Positions 33,393 through 45,800 of a DNA stretch of 64,000 bases are shown piece by piece. Source of the stretch: Gonatopus flavifemur (Eukaryota; Arthropoda; Insecta; Hymenoptera; Dryinidae); NCBI GenBank assembly GCA_018340375.1, contig JAFFJZ010000004.1, positions 23,720,001 through 23,784,000 on the forward strand, read 5' to 3'. The notes under the pieces are model-generated. The model ran no database searches and was not told the DNA's origin. It saw only the letters and a list, made by a program, of their open reading frames with translations. The position numbers were made by a program, and so were the translations under genes. Every line of letters starts with the position of its first letter. The first letter of the stretch is position 1.

Positions 33393-33693
33393 AAAATTTG
33401 AAAATTTTCTCATTCGAGTTGGTTTGATTCATGGTTACATTTTTTCATCGCGCAAATTCAGATGCAATTCCAAAATAGAACACCTGAGGCATATTCTAGA
33501 ATCGTCTCTAAATTCTATACAAATCCCACTAAATTATCTTCTAACCCGAATCAAAGTGTGGAGATAACTGAAAAAAGAATTTATAAAGAATAAAGAATTA
33601 ATAGTTCACATCAAAATTCACGATTCATTTCATATAATCGGATGATCTGTTCATTGACAGTGAACAACGGCAAAAAAGTACATAACAAAAACA

Positions 33694-33866
33694 ATGTCGA
33701 CATTCGAAAAAACTCTCTCTTCCAAATTTTCTCCTATCGAACGAGCTGCTATGTCACTTGTATTGGAAGAATGTACGAATGCATTAATGATTCATCTGTG
33801 CACATTGAATTTACTATGGAAGAAAAACAAATTCAATTCTTTGGATTACGTCATTCCAGAAAATGA
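33694..33866 (+). CDS. Exon 1 of the DRC10-like gene
   Basis: 173 bp, from the ATG to the donor GTATGT at 33867, ending in codon phase 2 (GA, completed by G to GAG). The 66-bp intron 33867-33932 is a multiple of three and stop-free, so the frame reads through it; the good donor and TTTTCAG acceptor favour splicing. Confidence 0.6.
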
Positions 33867-36800
33867 GTATGTTTCTTTGGAATATTCCCTCAAAGTATTA
33901 ACTATTATATCTATGTTTCATATAATTTTCAGGAATTCAGAAGCTCCAGACATACCGATAATTAGCGAGGAAGTGAGACTAGCAATGAAGCAATCACAAG
34001 ATCAAGCGATTTATGAAAAATTACAAAGAGATAGGTTAGTTTCCACAAATCATGATGTTATGCTAGTTATTTGAATCGTTCATAGAAAAGAAACGAAAGT
34101 TCCAACTCGCAGAATCTGATGAATCATTGGTGTTTATCTTCTCAAATTACCTGTTTAGAAATGGTAACATCGCACTGAGTGAAGAGTTTATTTGTGTTTA
34201 ATGAATCTTGTTTTGGATACGGCGGAGTGAATATTTACTACATACAAACATGACTTATTATCCTCAGATGAGGTTTATTACCAGTTGAAAGATGGCATAT
34301 GAGGTTGTTCAACGGTCAATAAACTTTATTTATAGTTGATAAGCCGAGTGGAAAAAATATTTATCTCGCCGTATCCAAAGTGAGCTTTATTAAATACAAA
34401 TAAACTCTTCTCTCAGTGCGTTTGGAGAAAATACTGCAAGATTTTACATCCAGAAGAAAAAGTTGTAAAATTTACATCTTGTGAAATCAATATTTGGACA
34501 ATTTCAGAAAATAGTTCGAGCTACCACAATTTCAGCCGATTAAATAGCCGAGAATGTAAGATTTACATCAGCTGTAGTATATCTTACATTCGCTATTGTA
34601 AAATCAACTTAAATTGTGGTCAAACGGAGATGATAGTCCTTGCCCGTGTGGAAATTAATTCTTGACAGCAGTTTGGGCCAAATTAGGCGTGCTGATTTTA
34701 TTTCGGGCTCTGTTTTGGTTACCTCATAGGCCCTAGACAGGATTGTCAAGCACTCATCTTCAGGGCCTGCATAGTATTCCCAACTTGGGCTTATGTAGGA
34801 CACCCATGATGAAGCCAATGCAGGCGCTGAAACTAGGACCTTTGAAGGGATAATAAATTGTTGCGAGTATTATCAAATTGAATAAATATTGCGAAGAGAG
34901 AATTCCAGGTGAAAACTTCCTCGATTGAAGATCAGACTATCTAAGGCACTATCTGTACTCAGACCACTCCGACTTTTAACCCGGACAGGGCCTGGAATGG
35001 GCCGATTTCAATTTCTACAACAAAACAGAACAGCCTCATTCAGTCTTGGAATTAACCATACAGTGATGTTTTTTCCGATTTTTTGACATTGTTCACCGAT
35101 AGTGTGAACACAGTAATCATGGATGAAATATTCTTTTGGAGGAGGTCTTGTGAGGCCCTTTTAAGGCTGTAGTTGGTGTACCTAGATTTTGAAAACCTGG
35201 GGAGAAATTGGTAACGCAGCTTGACCCCATATGGGCATTATATGGGTGTTCCTGAGTTAGAGAAATCAGGCTGAATATCAGCAACCCGACTAGGCTCCGT
35301 AGTGGCCAAGACTAGGCCTGGGTCGAGGGGGTCTAGAGGGGGCTATAGCTTTGGGCCCCGTTTACCGGGGGGCATAGATCTAAACAAGACATTTGTATGT
35401 ATCTGGGCCATACATGTTTGGAACCGCGAATTATTAAATCCTCCTCAGTTGTTATTTTCCTGACGGGTCTGTGTAACCAAGCGCGTTGTCTGAACATTCA
35501 GGAAACGTTCCTCTGCTGTATGGGAACGTTTCTTTCACCGTTCTCTCTTCTCCCCCATCCCACACAGCACTTTTGGTCTTCAAGATATCTTGAGAAACTG
35601 TTCAAAAAAGTTTATGAAGTCTTATGCAACATGAAAAGATATCCTTAAGATGTCTGGAACAGTTCCTACTTCTGAAAGACATCTAAAGGATATCTTTCAG
35701 AAGATCTGAAACTTTTCTTCCGAGATTATATCCTTTAGACATCTTATAGAAATCTTTTGGAAGTGAGAACTGTTTTAGATCTCTTAAAGATATCTTCTCA
35801 TGTTGCATAAGACTTCTTAAATTTGGCTTGAGATATCTTTTAGAACTGAAATGCTGTGTGAGACAGTTTTCGATTCCGCTTCATTTCAGTTTCATTACGT
35901 TTTCACTGAGTTTCAATCGAATAATTAGTTACGTTTCCCTTGAAAAATCTTCTCGAGAGTTTAATCGCTTATAAAAACAAAACGAAAATACAAACCCACA
36001 AAATCAGATTAATCGTTTTAATTTATCTTCTCGAATTAACTCCTTGGAACTGGAAACATCGTTCAAAGGATGTACTGCGAGATTTGTTATTTGATTACCA
36101 TTTCGTTCCAATAAACGATTCAAACGTTAGCAACGTTAGCCTGAAAATCGGTTTGCTACCCAGACACTACCGTAGTCTTTGATGTATTCATAACGCCTTG
36201 TTTATAGACTCTTACAACTCCCGAGGAACTTGAACAAGGTCCATGAACTTATCCTAAACTGTTATCCGGTTATAATTGGGGGAAAATGTTTCAGTTTTTG
36301 CACCAAGAACCAAATAATAAACCGGTTATTTCGAAAATCGGTAACCGATTCGAGTGTCTAGTCGTGCAACCGAGCGGAGATAACGCACAACATTAGTCGT
36401 GAAGGTCTTACAGCCTCATTGCATCTTTCTACGATCGCTTTCGTTCTTCAACAGTTCCTTGATCCCTGCATTGTAATCGGGGTGTAAGGATTTCCAGAAT
36501 TATATTCGCCTACACGGTGCAGGGTGAACGTATGAAGAGGGTCGACTGTTTCTAGAATTATGATTCAAGATGACGTGTTGCATTTCATTTTTTTGAGTGG
36601 AAAAAGAGTGGTGGAGAAATAAAAATTTATGAATTATAGAATTTTTGAATCCATATCCTTTTTTCCCACAGTCTGTACGTGAACAAACTTATGGAAGAAT
36701 TGAAAAAACAAATCCAACAATACAACCGTTTCAATGTACTATCAAATGAAATACGAGAAAACATATTTCAACAAAACGAGGAAAATTCTTTACTTCGACA

Positions 36801-39800
36801 GAGCGAAGAGATGAAAATGACCATCTCAAACCTGCATGACACAATTGTAACTGAGCATAGCTCAAATGAAGAAAAACGGGAAGAATTATTAACCCAGCTG
36901 GATAAAATACAGGTAGGTCACGAATCTCTCTGAACGATCACATTCAATCACATTCATACATATTTTATCTCTATTCTTCGAAATGTTCGGCATAAAGACG
37001 CTACTGAATATTAATGTTGAGAATTTGTATATCACATTCATGAAATCGACCGAATTCTGATCATTTAATGTTCGAAAATGTGATCAAAATGCAGGACAAA
37101 ATTTCAACAATGGATCGCTCAAAAAAAGATTGATATCAAAACAAGACTATTCCTCTCATTTTGATGCAACTTTTCCTCTGATGTATGGTGTTAAAAGTAT
37201 TCCTTTATATTTGTGAGGAGCGGTCTTTGTGGTCACAGAATTTTTATTTGTTCCAAATATTCTCAATCGTAGTGGCATATTCTCAATTGGAGAAGTGAAA
37301 TATCTTTCTTTTATGATGGAGGTGGTTTATTGTGTATACTCTATTGTGCACGAGAACAGTTGCAGCCCCGATAGATTCCCATACAGAAAATTGCCATTGG
37401 CAACCAAGCATGGCACAACACTGAAATGATAACATCATTTTATGATTTATCAATGTGTTTTTCCAATGGAGCCCCATCATTGGTGCAGAAATGGCAATGA
37501 AATAGATCATCATTGGCAAACAAAAGAAAAATTTGTTTATCAATGTTGCGCCAATGATAAAACTTTGAAAAATAATTAACCCAAAAATATATAAAAAGTA
37601 TACGCATTTCACAATTCCCAATATATGTTATTTGCGATTTTATTGTGTTTCCTTCATTTATCTGTAAATATCTCGGTGTTTTTCGTCGCTCAAGTTTGCC
37701 ATAAGAAGTATACGCAATTCGGATCAGCGATAGGAGCCCTCTGGTGTCACCTGTAACAAAGAACGATTGACTGTTCTTCCAGAGTTATTTAAGTCTTATA
37801 TATTCCTTGTATGCATCTCTCACTACTCGCGAGGAACACTCGATCGGTAACTCAGCTAGAAATTCAACTATAAAGAGTTGAAATTAAGGAGCCTTCCAAT
37901 ATTGAGCCAAGCTATGACCAATGATCGGCGCTACATTGGAGACTAATTTTCCTCCATACTAGACCAAAGTTTGTGGCAATATTCAACCACGTTTCAAATG
38001 ATCCTCACTTTCGATAGAATCTATCGTTCGGTCAATGTTGAACCAAGGATGAGCCTAGCAAGCGCCAAGCCTGGCAGAATTGTGTAACATTATATTTGTT
38101 GTTGATCAACATTGAATATTTATAGATTGCCAAGCCTTGCCTGTCAACATTGCACCAAGCTATATTCTATCGTCAGCATTGGCGGAACCTACAAATTTTC
38201 ATATGGGTTACAATTTTGTGTTCAAAACGGCCCACGTTTTGATCGAAATCAGTCCGGAATGTCCATGGATGTCCATTTGTTTGAAATTTTGGATCGACGT
38301 GAGTTGACCTGTTCATTACTTATCCCATGGGTGTCCGCAGATGTCCATGTCCGAAACCTGTCCGAAGTTGTCCACGATTTCAGGGCTGACAAATGACATA
38401 ATTGATAACTGTTTGAGGCTCGTCCTAAGAAGTCCATGACCGAAACATTCGATTTGGAACTCTGTCCCGGGGTCGTCAAGGTTTTCCAATACACAAATGA
38501 TTGTAGTTCGTCCACGATCTACCCGTAAATATCCCCGATCGAAATACCGGGGTTGAAATTGTGTCACAATGTTGTCTAGATTTGTCTATAACAGAAATAA
38601 TGTTTTCTCCTGCGTACTCGGTCCAAACCAGTCCTAATTTGTCCATAGTAATGATACGAAATTTTCAGCTGTATGATGACCTCATAGCCAGAAGAATTCA
38701 AGGAGAATCCTCTGAGGATTCTACAGGAAATTTTTTCTTGATTCGAAAGAACTCTAAAAAAATTCCAAAACAGTTCGCAAAGAAATCCAAAAGAGATCAT
38801 CAATAATCCTAAGAGAATTCATAAAAAATCCTCAAAGAGTTAATAAGTAATCCTAAAAGATGTCTCAAAGAATTCTGTAAGGGGTATGGTCTTGAAGTTT
38901 GAATCGTTGATAGGAACGAACCGAAAATCAAAACATCCAAAATCTAATGGATCATTGTTTCCTGTCCTTTCGAATTGACCCCTTCTCTGACAGCGAAGTG
39001 CTAGAAAAGTTCGCGACAACTTTCGTCCGTAGGTTGTCTATAGTTGTCCATATTTGTTCATAGCCAAAATGTGAAACTTTGAACTATATCCCGAAGTTGT
39101 CTACATGTTTCCATGGCAGAACTGGGCCTCTCTTGTCACCGCAGAACAGAATCAGACGCATGTAGATGTAACGCAGATCGGTTCAAAAATCGGGTCAAAT
39201 GAATTCGGACAGGAATGGATGTGATTGGGACGTAGAAATAAGCATCGTGGACATCTCTGGACATTGTACGTATGTGTATCCTATGGCCCCCTAGACATCT
39301 GTGGACATCCGTAGACAAGTTTCTGAAATCACGAATCCGCCTGATGATCACGAAACAAGGTCTGGCTATCCAAGCCCCTATCTGTACCCAGACCATTTCG
39401 ACTTGTTTTCAGACAGGGCCTGGAATGAACCGATAGTATTCTACCCAACATTACTTTGTTCATGCATTATCGGACTGTATCAATAAACAGAACAGCCTTA
39501 TTCAGTCTTGGAATTAACCATACATTGGCGTTTTTTCCATTTTTTCAACATCGTTCACCGATAGTGTGAACACAGTAATCATGGATGAAATATTTTTTTG
39601 GGGGTATACACCGCAAAAAGTCGAAATTACCAATACGATTTCAGTAAATTTGTTTTTTCACGTGGGTTTATATTCAAAGAAGGAATCAGTATAAGGATGA
39701 GGCCCTATGCAGGCTGTATTTGGGTGCATTCAGATTTTCAAAACGGGGAAAACGTTGGAAAAACAGCTTGGCCCTACATGGGTTGTATACAGGTATGCTT

Positions 39801-42800
39801 AAATCAAGATCCTCGGGAGAATACGGGAAGCCTTGCAAGGCCCTATTAAGGCTGTAGTTGGTGTGCCTAGATTTTTAAAACCAGGGAAAAAATTGGTAAT
39901 GCAGTGTGACCCCATATGAACTTTATATGGGTGTTCCTGACATAGAGAAATCAGGCTGAATATCAGCAACCCGACTAGGCCCCTTAGTAGCTAAGGTTAG
40001 GACATCCTAAGTTTGAATACCCAATATAAGCATACAGAGCCTACATTCAATACAGGACGCCCGGAAAAATTTCCATACGGGAAGATTCCACTGTTCCAAA
40101 TTCAAAGAGTCGAACTGATCAGAACATCCATTAAACATAACTTCTCGAGTGGTCCAAAATGTGAAACAAACGAACCAAGTTTTTTTGGTCCCAATCTTGT
40201 CTAAAACACGTCCCTCTGGAGATACTATTTCATGTCCAGAACTCGTTCAACGGAGGAAATCTGTGGGTGGAAAAAGAACATCAAGAAAAGAGCATGGAGG
40301 AAAAAGGTGTGGCTATTTAAAAAAATCCGTCTTGTCTAATTGAATAACCTAACGATGATAATACCCTATTTTTACAAACTCATTCGTTATAATTATCTGT
40401 TCTTCACTAGTCTGGTGAGATGGATTCGTTCAGAAAGCAATTCCCCTCAATCCCAGCAGATTTTTTTCCTGACCATATAACAACAACCGAATTCCACTGG
40501 AACAATGCTGCCGTACAAAGCAAAAAAGCCGTCACTCAATTTTTTGTCGAAAATGAGATTCATGTACCATTCAATTCAAAAACTTTCACTGCATCGAATG
40601 ACATGAAAAAATTTCTCCCAAAAAACTTTTTTACTTTGTACGGCAGAATGAAATTCCCCCAACGTGTACTGCCCATAATGACAATGGGCCCCAGGCTGGG
40701 TTCATCCTCTAAAACCCAGTATTGGGGAATGACGATGGGGCCCATGTTGGCTCAATCTTGGCCCTATTGTGCTTTCCAATACAATTATCTCGGTCCCAAT
40801 TTGGCCCAGCGTTAGGCCAAGATTGGGATGAAGTTGTATGCCAAGCATGTGTGTACAATCTTCAGCGTGTATGAATTTTGGTCCCACTTTGGTCCAATCT
40901 TGGGCCCATATAGATAGGATGGGGCTCAACACTAGGCCTAAGAGTGGGCCAAAGTGGGGCTGAAATTCATGCCCGCTGGGGTAGAATTCAAAGAAATTTT
41001 CCAATTTCAAAAAAAAAGGGAGGGGCAGTATTGATTGCCTAGTCTGGATTCATGCTGGTCCCATGGTGTTATCAATCCTCGGGCAAAGCAATACTGCCAA
41101 GCTGGGAACGATGTTATCATCTCAGGGTTGGCTCCATTTGTCTACCCAGCTTGGCCCCACGTTGGGCAGCATGAGCACCTACCATGGGCTTAGATTGGAC
41201 CCATCGTTAATAAACACTAGGGTCTGACTATTCCAGCGAATTCTTTCTCTCATGAAAGACAACAACAATATTCAAGTTTCATCCCTGCCAATTGAACGAA
41301 GGTTGTCGCAGAATTTTGATATGTCTTCCTCTTGTTATCAGCATCTCACGTTTTCGATCCATTCCTCCCCACATCCTTGTTTTTCCACACTGAAGGAAAA
41401 AAGTATTGGAGCCAACCCTGCGGCGAGTTCGAATATGGCGAATCTCGCCGCGTGGTCAAGTCAACTGGATGTAGATTGAAATAAATGCTTATTTGTTCAT
41501 TTCAATCGATATTCAGGTGAGTTAACTGCGCAACAGGATTTGTCGTATCAATTGCCGCCACGCCGCTAGGATCACCATAATCGGAATATCAAAAGTATTG
41601 AAAAGTATATTATTGTGAATATAAAATCTCATTCGTACTCTCTCATGTGGAAATTGCCGGAGTTGACAAATCGCCCAGTACTGGAAAGGTTGTATTTGCC
41701 AGACTTCGGCAAAAACGACTGTTCCTGTTCAGGCCCATTATTGTTTTTCAACTGGCTGTACATGTTTGACGGAGTTGAGACGGTATCGGTTGACGTGGAC
41801 AGACAGTGTTGGGCCAGTAATGAATCAATACTGGCCGGAAAATACACGGATCGTAGTGTAACGGAGCCGCGCCAGTACTGTGCCAGAGTTGGGATGATCA
41901 TTCAATATATCTAATCGACAATGAAGGGCCAGGATCGGTAGGGCAATGGCTAACTACAAAATCGGTAGTCGAACTACGTTAAAACTGGCCAAGACTGGCA
42001 GGGTACTGGCATTTGTCTGGAATGATAACGCTTTTCAGTACTGGGGATTGAGTACTGATGCCATTATTCGCAATCAGTGCAGGGCCAGTACTGGGTTAGT
42101 ACCTGGCCGGTATCGAGTTCTCAGTACTGGTTTATCAGTACAGGCATATTACTGTATTTTTATGTATCCAGTACTGATCCCGTACTTGTTGACCAAGTGT
42201 TGGAGACCCAATACTGGCACTTCACTGCACCTGTTGTCAACATTGGCATATTACGGATTTTTCTGATTGGGTTATGATCTTGGCAACTCGGGTGTTGTGG
42301 TCAGCCGGAGTCGCGCCAGTATTGAGCCAGCGTTGGTATTATGATTCAATATGTTCGATAGACGACATGGTACCAGTATTGGTGGGACTCTGGTTGACTA
42401 CGGAATCGATAGTCGATTGACATTAAAATCACGATCTTGGCAACTTGGATTTTGTAGTGAGCCGGAGTCGCGCCAGTATCAAGACAGAGTTGGTATGACC
42501 ATTCAATACGTTCGATAGAGAACAATGAAGCAGTATTGGTAGAATCTTGTTTCACTACGGAGTCTATGGTAAATTGCGTGACTTCGAGGGAATTGGTGCA
42601 ATAAATGGGAATTTAAGTGGTCCGTTGTCAACTCGGAGATTAGCTGATGTGATAGAGACTCTGTTTCTCACTCGCAGGTCCCGGGTTCAATCCTTGACCA
42701 GTGAACTTCCATGAAACCACTTCCAAAGCGTCTTTCTCAGATAACGGTGATGAGAAAAATAGATTCACAAAGTTTCGAAAGTTCAAATTCAATGTATTTT

Positions 42801-45800
42801 TGTTTTTTACTTGAAATATAACTCCGGGGATCTCTAATTATCAGCACTGTGCCAGTACTGGGTCGGGTCTGAATTCCTACGTAGGATGTATTATTTTGAC
42901 CCTCTACCACTTCTCATCCAGGTGTGGTAAAACAATTGGTTCTGTTGCAATGCCAGAGTTCCACCATAGTAGGCACACACCAAATATCGCTACCGACGGG
43001 GTGGTAAATGTTTTACTGGCCCTTATGTAAAATGATGTTATCATTCCGACTCCTTGCCAGTACCGTCCAAACCACTGGCCCCATAAGGGCAAGGTTGGAT
43101 TTGCCAGTACTGGCAACTCTGGCAACAGTACCGTGCCAGTGGCGGCCCGCGTGTACATTTCCACATGGGCTGATTCATTCTCTGAAATCATTTTGTCATT
43201 AGTTATTACAAATCACCAGAAATTTCCCTATCACTTTTCAACCACCATGTAACGAAAGATAACTATCCTCATCTCATGTTTTCTTACATGTTAGTTGAAC
43301 AAAAAGCAGAGAATTTTCATAGACATTCATGTACAGGGAAAGAAAATTTCCGAGAACAATAAAATATTCGATTAAATAGTCGCAACAAAATATTTAATCG
43401 ATTTTAGGAAAGTTTTATTGAACCATTTGAACATCCTGTGTCATTGAAGAAATATTTTAGAGCATATTAAATATTTGCTTGATCAGATATATATTTAGTT
43501 GTGTCGATAAAAGTTCATCCTAATCAATCAAGTACTTTCAGATCGGTATTGTATTCTTCCTGGAAATTTCTTCTTTCGGTGTAAGAATGACTATCTTCAG
43601 GTCATGTTTGGAACCTTAGAGCAAAGCAAAATCTTGAAGGAATGACTTTTAAAACCGCATAGCACGTATATAAAATGTTCCCCACATCAAACTGATAATG
43701 ACGAAGTGAATTCGAATATTTCAATGGTTATTTTTGTATAATAATCAATAAGTGTCGGCGTCGCGATCATACCGAAAAAAAATCACAATGTTTTGACCTC
43801 AATTCGAGATTTTACTCGGTCATCTGATTTTGAAATGAATCCATACAATCATGTGCTATTGGAAGGACATTTGTTCAAATGATTTCAACAATACCACCAA
43901 AACCATGATTCTCCGAAATAAATGTCGAAATCAAACAGCCCAATCCGGATGTTTTATTAACTTATCGTATATTCTTATACAATATCGTAGATGTTGCTGA
44001 GCACTGATTCTATGAATCACCTTATTTACATATACATATTACACAGGACAATAAAAAACATTATTTCTCTGGTGCCCGGAATATAGGAAGTGATGTGGAG
44101 TGATTTTAGTATGTTGAACGCAAAACCAATATCAGATTTCTTGAATTGGCTCAATTTCATTTGATATATTCATGAAGGCTTCTTTATGAATTCTCCTAGT
44201 TCCAAATGTATTCATCATGAACTCATCCTGAACTGTTGTGCTGTTTGGGTTTATTCTGTGTCATACACAAATTTTATATGATCAATAAATTTTACATAAA
44301 AAATACATACAAATTTTTCCTATACATAAGAAATTATAAAAATTGAGCTGATACAATAAATCTGATGTTGTTTTCGTATTCAGCTCTTCAAAATTATTCC
44401 GAATCAGTTCCTAAACCTCAGGGATCAGAATGGCGGTTGACCAGTGTTATCCCAAGCAAAACTGTGATAACATCGTGACGCCGTTGTGACTGAGTGTGTT
44501 GCTTGGGATAACTTATGTAAATTGTTATTAGAATTTCCCTTTACCTTCTGAAAAATAAGCCCATATACGGAAGTAAAAAATTATTACGTTGCGAAAACAG
44601 AAGTTTCATTGATCGAAATTATAAGCAGCCTCAGAAATTATTAGCATAACTGGGCATGTAGCTAGAGCTCCGAGCGTTTAAGAGGGGCCTCTTTAATTGA
44701 ATATATGAAAAAATATACTTGAACTTCTGGAAATCTTCTCAATGGTCCCCTCAAAAGATAGTAGGAAATTAAGGAACACTTTGAAAATTTGTTACCTAAA
44801 ACAACGATTGACCCTCAGTTACCCCAGAAAGGAACAACACTGGAACGTTTTTATTTGTTCGATTCATCGATTCTAACGTATCTAAATCGTTTAATTGTTA
44901 ATTATTATTAATTATATAAATATTCAAGGGTGGATATAAATAAACTACAAGAATGAATCCCAATAATACAATATATTCAATGAAAATAAGAATCTTACAC
45001 AAAACTCAGAGTGTTTTTGAGAGAATCAATTTATCTTTCCTTGTGAATAGATGGAAATTGACTGTAATATTCAAATTTCAATTTACAAGTGGAATTGACC
45101 ATCAACGGCCACATGGGGGAACTCATTACCCCACGCTAAAAAACCCGGTCAGACAACCTGTGTAGATGTTTTGAGACTTCTAACTAATTGTGTCATGTTC
45201 GTTGACTAGTTGTTCAATATTTCTGATGGTTTAACTTGGTTAATTTATAGATGGCGTTCTAAAAACTGGTCATATAAGTCAAAATTAAGGAAAAATTGCA
45301 AAAAATTCACTACTCCGCCATTTTACAATATTAACGACTGAAACTCCAGGGTCGTCCGCAAAATATATACCACTACCATAAAAAAATAACAGTATCCACG
45401 AATTAGTCAAAAAGTATATTTATTTTGCAAAATTACTGGAAAGCAAAATGAAAAAAATTACAAATCATGAAATTGGCTTTTTTTACGTTTTATTAGATTT
45501 TAAATACATATTCATGGTTAGGAACGGGAAAATACTATGTAGGCTTCTTATTCAGTGAAGTCACACCTCATACATGTCTGTCACCGACAGATGCGGTTTG
45601 TTGTATTTATTTGAAAGGTTTGAGACCTCTAATTCCACTTGTCTCAAGCCTGGGGGAACTAGTCACCCCGTGTGGCTGTTGCCTTAGTAGAAATATCATA
45701 AGTTCTTCCTCATGACTCATGAGTTATTCGCACACTGAAAAAAAAATTTATTCCAGTCAAATAAATATTTATTTGTCCTGTACCAAAGAAATATTTATTA

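Larger units (their letters stand above)
34035..36671 (+). other. Intron 2 of the DRC10-like gene
   Basis: 2.6 kb from GTTAGT to TTTTCCCACAG. It contains two fold-backs (34171-34420, 35570-35861), a hairpin (34524-34619) and one copy of a long direct repeat (34948-35305). The stretch 35862-36660 has nothing recognised. Confidence 0.55.

Noticed and set aside
33867..33932. Treating 33694-34074 as one uninterrupted coding frame
   Set aside because: The 66-bp stop-free middle has good donor and acceptor sites and reads as non-coding (AT-rich, hydrophobic). Splicing gives a better coiled-coil protein and the correct phase into exon 3.
34171..34420. Possible 8-bp target duplication around this fold-back
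   Set aside because: The eight bases on each side (TAACATCG-like and CGTTTGGA-like) do not match, so no duplication is claimed.
40420..40815. 131-codon + strand frame starting [12 protein letters not shown]
   Set aside because: It runs through a clear hairpin (40490-40660) and then into the GGGCCC-theme fold-back. The frame is a by-product of repeat sequence.
41640..43168. CRISPR-like or satellite array
   Set aside because: Repeat units are diverged, of uneven spacing and of both orientations, and the DNA is eukaryotic. Fold-back/tandem repeat is the better description.
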